DNA of 64,000 bases from Planctobacterium sp047947135 (lineage in GTDB: Bacteria; Pseudomonadota; Gammaproteobacteria; Enterobacterales; Alteromonadaceae). The translations under genes were made by a program, and so were the position numbers. Positions within the stretch are counted from its first letter, which is position 1. The number at the start of each line of letters is the position of its first letter. The notes under the pieces were generated by a model. It ran no database searches. It worked only from the letters and a program-made list of their open reading frames with translations, and was not told the DNA's origin. The DNA is taken from assembly GCA_047947135.1 (NCBI GenBank), contig CP170457.1:3038001-3102000 (forward strand). The letters run 5' to 3'. Shown here one piece after another: positions 53,503 through 62,620 of the stretch.

Positions 53503-54015
53503 TCAATCACCGCTGCCAATCGAGCCTGAACTGCTGTCTGATTTTTTATCCAGATTTAAGGTCACCATGGCAATAACTGTCATTAGTTCAGCCTCGGGTT
53601 GGGTGCTGGTGACTTCAATATTGTGGCGGTCTCGCAAACTCAATACATTACCTGATGCTCTGGCAAGGGTTTGTGTGCCGTGATTGATATTAAATTTTAA
53701 ATCCAGCAAGTTACCTGAGATGACCGCACCGTTAAATGGGCCACCTAAGATATGGTATCTTCGGCTGAGGGAGAACACTTTTCTTTTAATCACAAAGTCA
53801 CCCAGTTTACTTTTTACAAAGTAGGTTGGTGCAAAAGAAAAGGTTTTCCGTTTTACTGAGGCGACCTGTTCCTGGCCTTTAGTAATGCGCCATGTCGGGC
53901 TAAATAAGGCCAGTTCACCAACCGCGTCATACAGTAAAATTCCGTTCTCGTCGGTTATCTCCATTCTGCCTCGCAGGGAGAGCAGTTTGTTACTGATAAC
54001 TAAATTAGTCGGCAT
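53503..54015 (-). CDS. LURP-one-related (LOR) family protein
   Basis: A 170-residue protein of the LURP-one-related / phospholipid-scramblase-like family, which forms a 12-strand barrel around a helix. Typical segments are SNKLLSLRGRMEITDENG at the start, KTFSFAPTYFVKS, RYHILGGPFNGAVISGN and the helix-containing C-terminal part (AELMTVIAMVTLNLD). No signal peptide. A Ser/Gly-rich tail ends it. Biochemical role unknown in bacteria. It sits between subtilase 2 and allC on the same strand. Confidence 0.8.
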   Translation of the reverse strand: MPTNLVISNKLLSLRGRMEITDENGILLYDAVGELALFSPTWRITKGQEQVASVKRKTFSFAPTYFVKSKLGDFVIKRKVFSLSRRYHILGGPFNGAVISGNLLDLKFNINHGTQTLARASGNVLSLRDRHNIEVTSTQPEAELMTVIAMVTLNLDKKSDSSSGSIGSGD

Positions 54016-54075
54016 AGCCCGTCCTCTTTGTGTTTAGGGGCGTTTTTACGGCAGGCCAAATTGCTATTCAACTCG

Positions 54076-55332
54076 TTAATTTTCAGCCAAATCTTGTGCC
54101 AAAACATCGACAAATTGACTTAAAACCCGCAATGCGGCCTCGATATCCTCAACTTTGACCGCTTCTGCAGGGTGGTGACTTATGCCTCTATCACATCGCA
54201 CGAACAGCATGCCGATACTGCAGATATTCGCCATTTCCATGGCATCGTGACCAGCACCAGACGGTAATGTAGTGCGACCATACTGACTGCGTGCAATCGA
54301 TTCTGCTAACAGATGTTGGAAACGCGCATCGCATTCTACCGCCTGTGCGCTGTGGGTCATGCGCCATTCCATTTCGACATTTCTGCGGTTGGCGATTTTA
54401 TTTAAAACCTGACGCAGGATCTCAACAGCGGTGTCGCGACGGCTATCCAGCTCGCTGCGCACATCAAGAGAAAATCGAACTTCTCCTGAAATCACATTAA
54501 CGGCATTGGGTGAGTTAATTATCTTTCCTACCGTTGCAACCACACCGGTTTCTATCGCAACTTCTTCAACTGCATAAATCATTTCTGCAGCAGCCACCAG
54601 CGCATCATTGCGCATATGCATCGGAACGGTGCCTGCATGGCCTGCGGAGCCTTTCAGTGTAAGACTGTAACGTTTAGCACCATTGATACTGGAAACCACG
54701 CCGACAGGCAGATTTTCAGCTTCCAGAACAGGACCTTGCTCAATATGCGTTTCTAAAAAACCTAACAAGTTGTCACCACGGCGAGAGGCCGAAGCCATAT
54801 CATCAGGATCCCCGCCGAAGTGGGCCAGGGCATCTCGCAGGGTTGTACCCTGAGGGTCAGTTAAATCTAACCATTCAGGCTTCCAGTTACCTGTAACCGC
54901 ACGGCTTCCCAGCAATGTAGTATTGAAGCGTGTGCCCTCTTCATCGCCAAAAGCTACAATATCAATATTAAAAGGCAATCGAATGCGATCTGCATGCAGA
55001 GTTTCGATAAGGGTGATAGGCAATAAAACCCCTAATATCCCATCATATTTACCTCCGTCGGGAACCGTATCGATGTGACTACCCATCATCAGGGTAGGGG
55101 CATCAGGTGTAACCGCTTCGTATCGGCCCCACTGATTACCCGCGGCATCCATCCAGGTCCGCATGCCACACTGTTCCATCCAGTTGACCAGCTGCATATT
55201 TGCCATCGCATGTTCGGAGGTCAGATAGCGGCGATCCATTCCCGAATAGGACTGGCTATGCAGCGCCAGCGCATCGCAACGCTGATACACCCGTTGTGCA
55301 TAATCGGAAAAACTGGTGATGTTATTCTGCAT
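54076..55332 (-). CDS. allC: Allantoate amidohydrolase
   Basis: A 418-residue M20-family zinc amidohydrolase hydrolysing allantoate to S-ureidoglycine with release of ammonia and CO2. Metal ligands are in GSHIDTVPDGGKYDG (about 78-92), FGDEEGTRFN (about 128), ETHIEQGP (about 190) and the SGAGHDAMEMA segment near 358. The ureidoglycine would pass to the next enzyme, encoded upstream in the same minus-strand unit with an 11-nt overlap. It completes the first half of the allantoin branch begun by puuE. Confidence 0.94.
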   Translation of the reverse strand: MQNNITSFSDYAQRVYQRCDALALHSQSYSGMDRRYLTSEHAMANMQLVNWMEQCGMRTWMDAAGNQWGRYEAVTPDAPTLMMGSHIDTVPDGGKYDGILGVLLPITLIETLHADRIRLPFNIDIVAFGDEEGTRFNTTLLGSRAVTGNWKPEWLDLTDPQGTTLRDALAHFGGDPDDMASASRRGDNLLGFLETHIEQGPVLEAENLPVGVVSSINGAKRYSLTLKGSAGHAGTVPMHMRNDALVAAAEMIYAVEEVAIETGVVATVGKIINSPNAVNVISGEVRFSLDVRSELDSRRDTAVEILRQVLNKIANRRNVEMEWRMTHSAQAVECDARFQHLLAESIARSQYGRTTLPSGAGHDAMEMANICSIGMLFVRCDRGISHHPAEAVKVEDIEAALRVLSQFVDVLAQDLAEN

Positions 55333-56545
55333 GGTTGCTGTATACCATTAAGGCATTGTCCACGGCTTCTCCCGCTGAAAAGCGGTGGCCAGCACGGCGA
55401 AGTGTACTTTCAAGAGACTGCAGAGTGTGCAGTACAGCATCCTTCCTGGCGTTATAGCCCATTGTGCCCAATCGCCATATTTTTCCATGTAAAGGCCCAA
55501 AACTGGTGCCAATTTCGATATTAAAATCCAGCAACATTTGCTGACGTATCCCTTCGCCGTCAACATTGTCAGGAATATACACGCCAACCACGTTGGTCAT
55601 TTTATGTTGCTGATTGCCAAATAACTTAAGATTGAGCCCTTTTGCGCCGGCCACCATAGCATCACCGTGGAGCTGATGTCTGGCGATACACTGCTCTTGG
55701 CCTTCTTCCAATAAATTGATGGCACATTCTCTGGCACAATAAAGCATGGAAGTGGCTTCAGTATGGTGATTGAGCCGTTCTTCACCCCAGTAATCCAGAA
55801 TCATCGGAATATCAAAATAATTTGAGCGGATGCGAGGACGCTGACCGTCATGATGGGCTTCGGTACGGATCCCGGCTTCTACATGATGTCGCTGTCTAAC
55901 GCTATCAACATAGCGCGGGCTTAAAGTGATAGGCGCACTGCCAGAAGGACCACCTAAGCATTTTTGTAATCCAACAGACACTGCATCCAGTTGCCAAGTG
56001 TCTGTCTCAAAAGGGTTGCCTGCGATGGACGCAGTCGCATCACAATAGAAAAGTACATCATGTTTACGACAAATTGCCCCAAGTTCTTCCAGAGGTTGCA
56101 GCATTGTGGTGGAGGTGTCTCCCTGCACGATGGCAAGTACTTTGGGCTGAACAGATTTAATAGCAGTTTCGATTTGCTCCGGCTCGAACACTTCTCCCCA
56201 CGGAACTTCGATGGAATGAACTTGTGCTCCTGCGCGTTCGGCAATTTCTTTTAATAAATGCCCAAAGCGACCAAAAATGGGGACAAGTACTTTGTCACCG
56301 GGTTCTATGCAGGACACCAGAACCGCCTCAATGCCTGCCCGTGATGTTCCGTCGATGAGTAAGGTCGCCTGGTTTTCGGTGTTAAAAACACGACGGTACA
56401 GGGCCATCACTTCATTCATGTAGCCCGTCATCACCGGATCATACTGGCCAATAAGTTGTGTTGACATGGCATTCAATACACGTGGATAACAGTTAATTGG
56501 TCCAGGCCCCATTAATAAGCGCGGTGGTGGATTTAATCGTGTCAT
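55322..56545 (-). CDS. pucG: (S)-Ureidoglycine-glyoxylate aminotransferase
   Basis: A 407-residue class-V PLP aminotransferase converting ureidoglycine and an oxo-acid (glyoxylate, or pyruvate in the Klebsiella HpxJ homologue) to oxalurate and an amino acid. Key stretches: LLMGPGPINCYPRVLNAM (about 10), DGTSRAGIEAVLVS, CDATASIAGNPFETD, the PLP Lys in VGLQKCLGGPSG near 195, and RTEAHHDGQRPRIRSNYFD, typical of this subgroup. I prefer the second ATG (56545), 7 nt after GGGAG. Overlap with allC supports coupled action. This enzyme replaces the ureidoglycolate route. Confidence 0.9.
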   Translation of the reverse strand: MTRLNPPPRLLMGPGPINCYPRVLNAMSTQLIGQYDPVMTGYMNEVMALYRRVFNTENQATLLIDGTSRAGIEAVLVSCIEPGDKVLVPIFGRFGHLLKEIAERAGAQVHSIEVPWGEVFEPEQIETAIKSVQPKVLAIVQGDTSTTMLQPLEELGAICRKHDVLFYCDATASIAGNPFETDTWQLDAVSVGLQKCLGGPSGSAPITLSPRYVDSVRQRHHVEAGIRTEAHHDGQRPRIRSNYFDIPMILDYWGEERLNHHTEATSMLYCARECAINLLEEGQEQCIARHQLHGDAMVAGAKGLNLKLFGNQQHKMTNVVGVYIPDNVDGEGIRQQMLLDFNIEIGTSFGPLHGKIWRLGTMGYNARKDAVLHTLQSLESTLRRAGHRFSAGEAVDNALMVYSNHAE

Positions 56546-56564
56546 GTTCATTCTCCCAGATAAC

Positions 56565-57389
56565 TCACAGGAATTGCTGTGCCAGCATTCTTACGCCAGT
56601 GATAAACAACACAACGGCAAAGACCTTTTTCAGTTTTGCAGCATCTAATTTTTGCGCCAGGGCCGCACCCAGTGGTGCGCACAACACTGTCAAAGGCACA
56701 ATACATATGAACGCTAAAAAGTTAACAAAGCCAACAGTGGCCACTGGTGCATCGGTGGGCGTCGAGGCAAAAAACAGCAGTGACAATGCTCCTGGCAAAG
56801 AAATCAATAAGCCAATAGCGGCTGATGTGCCAACGGCCTTATGGGCTGGATAATTACAGGATGTTAAAATCGGCACCGATAACGTACCGCCACCAATTCC
56901 AATCATTGTGCTTAATGAGCCAATAATGCCGGCAAGTCCGGCTTGCCCGGGTTTGCCCGGCAAGCTTGCATAAAGCACGGACTTGTTGGTACGGAACAAC
57001 ATGTTGAGTGCCGATAAACTGGCAATGATGCCAAATAGTAAGGTCAGGCTTTGACCATTGACAATCGTGACCAGCCAGCTTCCAAGAAACACACCTAAGA
57101 TGACAAACCACCCCCAGTAACGTAGCAACTGAAAATCGACATTGCCGTTTTTATGATGGGCATTAATCGAACTGAGTGATGTTGGAATAATGGTGGCTAA
57201 AGACGTAGCCGTTGCGATGACCATGGCGCTATCCGGTGAGACACCAAATCCCTGAAATAGGAAAAACAGTACGGGGACGATGATCATGCCACCACCCACA
57301 CCCAGCAACCCCGCTAGCAATCCAGCAAAAACACCTGTTGCTGCCAGTGCCAGGATTGTCGCACCGTTTTCCACAATTAATTCAATCAT
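56565..57389 (-). CDS. TauE/SafE (TSUP) family anion transporter
   Basis: A 274-residue inner-membrane transporter of the TauE/SafE family. About eight helices, with the repeated motifs LLGVGGGMIIVPVLFF (about 28-43) and IGIGGGTLSVPIL (about 165-177). TSUP proteins move sulfur oxyanions or organic acids. Its place between the ureidoglycine aminotransferase and the HpxW-like genes, overlapping the latter by 4 nt, suggests it carries a pathway anion such as oxalurate, oxamate or oxalate. That is an inference from context. Confidence 0.85.
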   Translation of the reverse strand: MIELIVENGATILALAATGVFAGLLAGLLGVGGGMIIVPVLFFLFQGFGVSPDSAMVIATATSLATIIPTSLSSINAHHKNGNVDFQLLRYWGWFVILGVFLGSWLVTIVNGQSLTLLFGIIASLSALNMLFRTNKSVLYASLPGKPGQAGLAGIIGSLSTMIGIGGGTLSVPILTSCNYPAHKAVGTSAAIGLLISLPGALSLLFFASTPTDAPVATVGFVNFLAFICIVPLTVLCAPLGAALAQKLDAAKLKKVFAVVLFITGVRMLAQQFL

Positions 57390-58966
57390 TGGTTGATTCC
57401 TTTTCTAATTGCCTGACCATCACTGCGCGGATCGGATGCGGCATCAATACTGTTAGGGAAGAGCCGAATGGCGCCGGCATGCCCCATCATTTCTGCGTTT
57501 TCTGCAATCAGTGCAATATCATGACCGAGTGACCGTAACTTATCTGTTACTGCGGAGTCTGTGTTGTCTTCAATCTTCAAATTATGACTGACATCCCCCC
57601 AGGTTCGACCCAGTAACCACCGTGGCTTTGCGATTGCCTGAGCCAATGTATCCTTTTGATAAATATGACGGCAGAACAGTGTGCCCTGAGTTTGAGGCTG
57701 GCCTTCACCACCCATCGTGCCATATACCATGCGGCTACCATCCTGCAACTCAGCATAAGCAGGGTTGAGGGTATGGAATGGTTTTAACCCCGGTTGCAAA
57801 TACTGGTTCGATGAGGGATCCAGTGAGAACGATGTGCCTCGATTGTTCCACACGATGCCAGTTGAAGGGGCAACAATGCCACTCCCAAACTCCCAATAGA
57901 GACTTTGAATATAACTGACCATTCGACCCTGACTGTCGCAAGCACCCATCCAGACGGTGTCACCTGGTTTGGCGACATGGGGCCATGGAAGAGCTGATTG
58001 CATATCTATCGATGCTGCCAGCTTATCCAGATATGTATCCTGTAAAAAATCCGTCAAGGGAGTGCTTAATCTGGCACTGTCAGTAATGTGTTTGTTGCGA
58101 TCAATGAATGCGCGTTTAGTGCATTCAATGAAGAGGTGAACGAAATCCGCTTCATTGTGGACTTTGCTACGAAGCCGATCATACAGGCCCAGGATCATAA
58201 GCGATGCCAGTCCCTGAGTGGGCTCTGGTAAATTGAATAGAGCGCCGGCACTGATATCCAATCGCAGTGGTGTGACTTGTTTCGCTTGATATCTTTCAAA
58301 ATCCTGGATGCGCAGTGGTGAGCCAGATTGACTTAGATCAGCAGCCAGGTTTCTGCCGATATCTCCCTGGTAAAAATCATTTAGTCCAGCATCAGCCAGG
58401 TGCGCAAGGGTTTGTCCGAGTTTATCGAGTTTTAAGCGCTGTCCCTTCACTAATGCCTGAGATTCGTTTGCGCCTGAAGTATTACGAAAGACCTCAAAAG
58501 CGGTAAACTCAGCGAATTCCTGCAAGGTTTTTTGGCTGGCATCCTGTAAACTCTGTGTCACTTCAATGCCGTTGCGCGCATGTTGAATGGCATTGTCAAA
58601 CAAGGTTGTTAAGGGGATGGCTGACTGCCTCTGGTGACTTAATTGCAGGGCAAGATCCCAACCTGATACAGCGCCAGCCATGGTTAATGCTGCTTTGCCA
58701 CCTCTCGCTGGAATGCTGTCAGCACTGCCATAAAAGTCTGCTGAAGCCAGTTGCGCGGCGCAACCTGACGCATCAATGGCAACCGGAGTTTTACCCGGTT
58801 CACTGATTAACCAAAAACCATCACCGCCCAATCCATTCATATGTGGGTAAACGACTGCGATGGTTGCGGCCGCTGCTACCATCGCTTCGATTGCAGTGCC
58901 CCCTGATTCCAGAATCTGGTATCCCGCTTCAGCGGCAGCACTGTGAGGTGCAGTCATGGCAATCAT
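57386..58966 (-). CDS. hpxW: Gamma-glutamyltransferase-type Ntn hydrolase, HpxW-like
   Basis: A 526-residue Ntn hydrolase precursor of the gamma-glutamyltransferase family, close to Klebsiella HpxW (oxamate amidohydrolase). Autoprocessing would expose the Thr in PGDTVWMGACD near 340. Diagnostic stretches are IVWNNRGTSFSLDPSS, YGTMGGEGQPQTQ, PRWLLGRTWG and the end MMGHAGAIRLFPNS with ASDPRSDG. The Thr-Thr-His of true gamma-glutamyltransferases is Thr-Val-Trp, so transpeptidation is unlikely. No signal peptide, so the enzyme is cytoplasmic. It would convert oxamate to oxalate and ammonia. Start and stop overlap neighbours by 4 nt. Confidence 0.8.
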   Translation of the reverse strand: MIAMTAPHSAAAEAGYQILESGGTAIEAMVAAAATIAVVYPHMNGLGGDGFWLISEPGKTPVAIDASGCAAQLASADFYGSADSIPARGGKAALTMAGAVSGWDLALQLSHQRQSAIPLTTLFDNAIQHARNGIEVTQSLQDASQKTLQEFAEFTAFEVFRNTSGANESQALVKGQRLKLDKLGQTLAHLADAGLNDFYQGDIGRNLAADLSQSGSPLRIQDFERYQAKQVTPLRLDISAGALFNLPEPTQGLASLMILGLYDRLRSKVHNEADFVHLFIECTKRAFIDRNKHITDSARLSTPLTDFLQDTYLDKLAASIDMQSALPWPHVAKPGDTVWMGACDSQGRMVSYIQSLYWEFGSGIVAPSTGIVWNNRGTSFSLDPSSNQYLQPGLKPFHTLNPAYAELQDGSRMVYGTMGGEGQPQTQGTLFCRHIYQKDTLAQAIAKPRWLLGRTWGDVSHNLKIEDNTDSAVTDKLRSLGHDIALIAENAEMMGHAGAIRLFPNSIDAASDPRSDGQAIRKGINQ

Positions 58967-60123
58967 GGTGTTTTCTCCAACAGAATGTGTGCCTGTTTAA
59001 ACAAATGCTGCTCACTATGCCGACTACCAAGCAACGAAAAACCCGCCGGAGCTTTGTCGACAGTCAAAAATGGTAGATGAAGTTGCGGCGTTCCGGTTAA
59101 GCCCGCCAGACAGGTCAGGCACATCAACTGATTACGATATTGTGCCAAATACTCAGCTGAGCTCTCTAATAATGGTGCAGGTCCCGGTGTTGTGGGTAAA
59201 ACGATTATATATTGGTGCAACAATTCAGTTAGCTTGTCATTAAACGCCGCTCGTATTGTCTCTGCCTGTTGTTTATCTTCAAGTGTTAAAGAAGCGCACC
59301 ATTTCAGGCGTTGTTCGATATCGGAGGCAAAATTCGGTTGTTGCGAGGTTATCCACTGGCCATGAGTCTGCCAGATTTCAAATCCTTGTAGAATACGAAA
59401 ACTATCACCCAATGTGATTAAGTCTAATCCTAAACTGACCTGCTCGAGGGGCAGCCCAACATCTGAAAACCAGCTGAGTGTTGGTTCGCTTAGCTGAGAA
59501 AATGACATGATATCGGTTAAAAATACCAGTGCTTTAGCGGTTTGATGCGTATTATCAGCGGGCAATAACTGTGTAGAAACCTCGGCACACAAAGCGAGAT
59601 CTCGTGTTAACCAACTGATGGTGTCATACGATGGTGCCAGTGGCACCATGTTCTGCATCGGCAACATACCGTGAGTAGGGCGCAAACCATAAAGGCCGTT
59701 ATAAGCCGCTGGAACCCGAATAGAGCCGCCAGTATCAGTACCCAATCCAATATCAGCAGAACCATCCGCGACAGCAATTGCCGAACCACTGCTCGATCCG
59801 CCGGGTAATCTATCTGGCGCTTTGGGGTTGATAAGTGTGCCATAGTGCTCATTTTGACCATTCAGGCTATAGGCCAGTTCATCAGTGTGGGTTTTGCCAA
59901 TGACTTTGGCACCTTGTCGCAAAAGGGCGGCTACGCTGCTTTGTGTCTCGTCTGGGGTAGTATGGCTTTTCAACCAGTCCGGATTGCCAGCACCAGTAGG
60001 CCAGCCTGCAATATGAAACAGGTCTTTTACTGCCACTGATTTGCCGCTCAATGGTCCACTATGATGGGTGACCAGAGATTGCGGTGGGCGAAAGATATAA
60101 GGATCACTGATGCTCTTTGTCAC
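58963..60123 (-). CDS. Amidase (amidase-signature family, AtzE/HpxY-like)
   Basis: A 386-residue amidase-signature enzyme with the Ser-Ser-Lys triad visible: Lys in KSVAVKDLFHIAGWPTG (about 32), cis-Ser in LPGGSSSGSAIAVADG (about 109) and nucleophile Ser in GLGTDTGGSIRVPA (about 132). It is shorter than HpxY/AtzE (about 460), and no AtzG-like gene is beside it. The context with HpxW suggests hydrolysis of oxalurate or another ureido/amide intermediate. The start is GTG; no other plausible start follows closely. It overlaps the HpxW-like gene by 4 nt. Confidence 0.8.
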   Translation of the reverse strand: MTKSISDPYIFRPPQSLVTHHSGPLSGKSVAVKDLFHIAGWPTGAGNPDWLKSHTTPDETQSSVAALLRQGAKVIGKTHTDELAYSLNGQNEHYGTLINPKAPDRLPGGSSSGSAIAVADGSADIGLGTDTGGSIRVPAAYNGLYGLRPTHGMLPMQNMVPLAPSYDTISWLTRDLALCAEVSTQLLPADNTHQTAKALVFLTDIMSFSQLSEPTLSWFSDVGLPLEQVSLGLDLITLGDSFRILQGFEIWQTHGQWITSQQPNFASDIEQRLKWCASLTLEDKQQAETIRAAFNDKLTELLHQYIIVLPTTPGPAPLLESSAEYLAQYRNQLMCLTCLAGLTGTPQLHLPFLTVDKAPAGFSLLGSRHSEQHLFKQAHILLEKTP

Positions 60124-60252
60124 AATTCTCTATTGCCAGGTTCAACGATTAACAGGCCTCATGCAGAGGACAACGTCTAAGAAGGAGTTTAGTAGCTGGA
60201 ACTAAAGTTACCAAATGACTTTATCATGAAACAGGTGTTACACAAGTCTTTT

Positions 60253-61065
60253 TTACAAATCCTCCAGTTCACCGAGTTCGTCGTAACCGCGACTGATAGC
60301 ACTGCTGCGTTCCTGTGCCTCTTTTTCAACATTCTGATAAACGGCATGACACAACATGGATAACATGCTCATCGGCGCAGCATAGCTGTCCATGGCTAAT
60401 TCTTCTCCAAGTGAACAGACCAAAATATGGTCCACTACATCAGAGTAGATTTGTCCGGATGAATCGGTTACCAAAATTGTGGTACATTTTTGCAGTTGCG
60501 CCAGTAGCTGTTTAAACACCCGTGGCCGTCTGCGAAACCCGATAACAATTGCCACTTCATTAGACACGATACCCTGCATCTCTTCGCTAATGGTCTGCCC
60601 CGGAAGGGGGAGTAGTCGAACCCGGTCTCTTAATTGTAGAAGCTGGCGGTGTAAGTGCATGGCCAATGGGTAACTATTTCGGTAACCAATAATGCTGATC
60701 CGTTGCGCGTCGCATATTTTGTCAGTAATGGCGGGTAAGTCGTGTCGCTTTAAATAGTCCCAGGCTTGTTTGATGCGTTCATACTCACCATCAATAAAAG
60801 AAGCATCATCGGACTTAGACATCACCGGATGTCCTTGTTCGCGAAGCTCCTGTTTAACGGCTAAATGATTGTCGTAGCCCAGTTGCCGAAACAAACGACT
60901 CACGGTAGCCTTAGATGTTTGACAACGTTCTGCTATTTCTGCGACAGATAGTGTCAGAATGTGCAGTGGATTGTGTTGCAGGTAACCAGCCACCTCACGG
61001 GCACTGGGTGGCAGCTCCGAAAAATGCTGCTCAACGCGTTTCAGGAATGGGGTATAGTTACTCAC
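60253..61065 (-). CDS. MurR/RpiR-family transcriptional regulator
   Basis: A 270-residue regulator with an N-terminal HTH_6 domain (about 1-75; LSVAEIAERCQTSKATVSRLFRQLG) and a C-terminal SIS sugar-isomerase-like ligand domain (about 110-250; ISIIGYRNSYPLAMHLHRQL, VAIVIGFRRRPRVFKQLLAQ). It starts with GTG, divergent from cobB. It lies 129 nt upstream of the amidase gene in the same direction and probably controls the allantoate/oxalurate branch, as RpiR regulators do in other purine-degradation clusters. The ligand is unknown. Confidence 0.85.
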   Translation of the reverse strand: MSNYTPFLKRVEQHFSELPPSAREVAGYLQHNPLHILTLSVAEIAERCQTSKATVSRLFRQLGYDNHLAVKQELREQGHPVMSKSDDASFIDGEYERIKQAWDYLKRHDLPAITDKICDAQRISIIGYRNSYPLAMHLHRQLLQLRDRVRLLPLPGQTISEEMQGIVSNEVAIVIGFRRRPRVFKQLLAQLQKCTTILVTDSSGQIYSDVVDHILVCSLGEELAMDSYAAPMSMLSMLCHAVYQNVEKEAQERSSAISRGYDELGELEDL

Positions 61066-61145
61066 GGCAATATGTTTTTAAACAATGTTGTATGCAGTGA
61101 TAACATAATCAACAAAAAATTCCTAATAGAGAAGGATGTCGTAAA

Positions 61146-61847
61146 TTGGATAAAATAGTGGTTTTGACCGGCGCAGGCATCTCTGCGGAGTCTGGTTTAA
61201 AAACATTTAGAGATAACAATGGCTTGTGGGAAAATCACCGTGTTGAAGAGGTAGCCACACCTGAAGCCTTTACAGCGAATCCTGATCTGGTTTATCGATT
61301 CTATAATTTGCGTCGGGCGCAGTTAACTTCTGGCCAGGTTCATCCCAACGATGCTCATCTGGCGTTAGCCGAATTAGAAGCTGCCTACGGTGACAACTTT
61401 TTGTTAGTTACTCAAAATGTTGATGACTTGCATGAGCGAGCGGGGTCCAAAAGGGTGCTGCACATGCATGGCGAGTTGCTCAGTGCCAAATGCCCAGACA
61501 CGGGCAGACGCAAAGAGTGGCGCGGTGATTTAAATGAACACAATTTGTGTCATTGTTGTGTACCAGCAAATTCACTGCGGCCAGATATTGTCTGGTTTGG
61601 TGAAATGCCATATCACATGGAAACCATCTACCAGGCATTACAGGATGCCACAGTGTTTATTGCCGTTGGGACTTCAGGCCATGTATATCCGGCTGCCGGA
61701 TTCGTGCAGGAAGCGGCGTTTCACGGTGCAACAACCGTCGAGCTCAATATGGAGCCCAGTGAAGTATGCTCAAGTTTTAGTGAGCAGTATTATGGCCCCG
61801 CGTCCAGCGTGGTGCCGGAGTTTGTCAAATCAATGCTAGCGAAATAA
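61146..61847 (+). CDS. cobB: NAD-dependent protein deacylase, CobB-type sirtuin
   Basis: A 233-residue sirtuin that removes acyl groups from lysines using NAD. NAD-binding motifs are TGAGISAESGLKTFRD (about 8-23) and TQNVDDLHERAG (about 93-104). The catalytic His is in LHMHGELL (about 110). Zinc-site Cys are in SAKCPDTG and LCHCCVPA, followed by DIVWFGEMPYHMETIYQAL. Ala and Tyr/Arg positions fit the desuccinylase class III subgroup incompletely; I do not assign acyl preference. The start is TTG with AAGGA 9 nt upstream; the upstream ATG is out of frame. The LysE gene follows after 3 nt. Confidence 0.93.
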   Translation: MDKIVVLTGAGISAESGLKTFRDNNGLWENHRVEEVATPEAFTANPDLVYRFYNLRRAQLTSGQVHPNDAHLALAELEAAYGDNFLLVTQNVDDLHERAGSKRVLHMHGELLSAKCPDTGRRKEWRGDLNEHNLCHCCVPANSLRPDIVWFGEMPYHMETIYQALQDATVFIAVGTSGHVYPAAGFVQEAAFHGATTVELNMEPSEVCSSFSEQYYGPASSVVPEFVKSMLAK

Positions 61848-61850
61848 CGA

Positions 61851-62495
61851 ATGGAATACGTACAGTTATATTGGATTGAGTTTTTAACCATTGCATCAGT
61901 ACATTTATTGGCAGTTGCCAGTCCCGGGCCTGATTTTGCCGTTGTACTAAAAAATAGTGTCAGTTTTGGCAGACGAGCGGGGGTGATTACTGCCATTGGC
62001 GTTGGGTTGGGTATTTTGGTGCACGTCGCCTATTCGTTGTTGGGGATCGGTATTCTAATCCAAACAACCCCATGGCTATTTCGGGCGTTCAGCATCGCAG
62101 CAGCACTATATTTGACCTATATCGGGATTATGGCGTTACGAAGTCAGCCTATGCCTGCTGATTCTCAGCTTAATGTTGCCGCCTCAGATAGTGGCCTCAG
62201 TGACAAAAAAGCCCTGTTTGTTGGCTTTCTAACTAATGGTCTAAACCCCAAAGCCACGTTGTTTTTCTTATCATTGTTTGCGGTCATTGTATCGACGCAA
62301 ACTCCAATGGAGATTAAGGCTTTTTATGGTATCTATCTGGCGCTTGCCACTGGACTTTGGTTTTGCTTCTTAGCTTATGTGTTAAGTTCCAGACAGGTAA
62401 GAACGTTTATTGGGCGCAACGGTCATTGGTTTGACCGAGTAATGGGGGTTGCCCTTATCTCACTAGCTATAAAACTCGTGTTATCAGATTTTTAA
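61851..62495 (+). CDS. LysE/RhtB-family amino-acid exporter
   Basis: A 214-residue inner-membrane protein of the LysE/RhtB family with six hydrophobic helices. The N-terminal AVASPGPDFAVVLKNSVSFG is the family signature, and the central linker LRSQPMPADSQ is followed by FLTNGLNPKATLFFLSLF. It exports an amino acid or related metabolite; the substrate is unknown. It follows cobB after 3 nt and probably shares its transcript. Confidence 0.9.
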   Translation: MEYVQLYWIEFLTIASVHLLAVASPGPDFAVVLKNSVSFGRRAGVITAIGVGLGILVHVAYSLLGIGILIQTTPWLFRAFSIAAALYLTYIGIMALRSQPMPADSQLNVAASDSGLSDKKALFVGFLTNGLNPKATLFFLSLFAVIVSTQTPMEIKAFYGIYLALATGLWFCFLAYVLSSRQVRTFIGRNGHWFDRVMGVALISLAIKLVLSDF

Positions 62496-62513
62496 GGATC
62501 TCATGTAGTAGAT

Positions 62514-62538
62514 AAAAAAAGCCTCTGTAACAGAGGCT
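62514..62538 (-). terminator. Terminator of the DUF4097-like gene (minus strand)
   Basis: Stem AGCCTCTG / CAGAGGCT with a 3-nt loop; on the minus strand it is followed by a run of T. It lies about 83 nt after the stop codon. Confidence 0.85.
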
Positions 62539-62546
62539 GTAAATGG

Positions 62547-62568
62547 AAACGTCCAGGGAGACGTTTTT
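62547..62568 (+). terminator. Terminator of the cobB-lysE transcript
   Basis: Stem AAACGTC / GACGTTT with a 6-nt loop and a TT tail. It is next to the opposite-strand terminator, so the two convergent units are insulated. Confidence 0.65.
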
Positions 62569-62620
62569 ACGGGAAAGGGCTGTTGTGCAAGACGGGAAAT
62601 GTCTCTACACGCAACACGAA

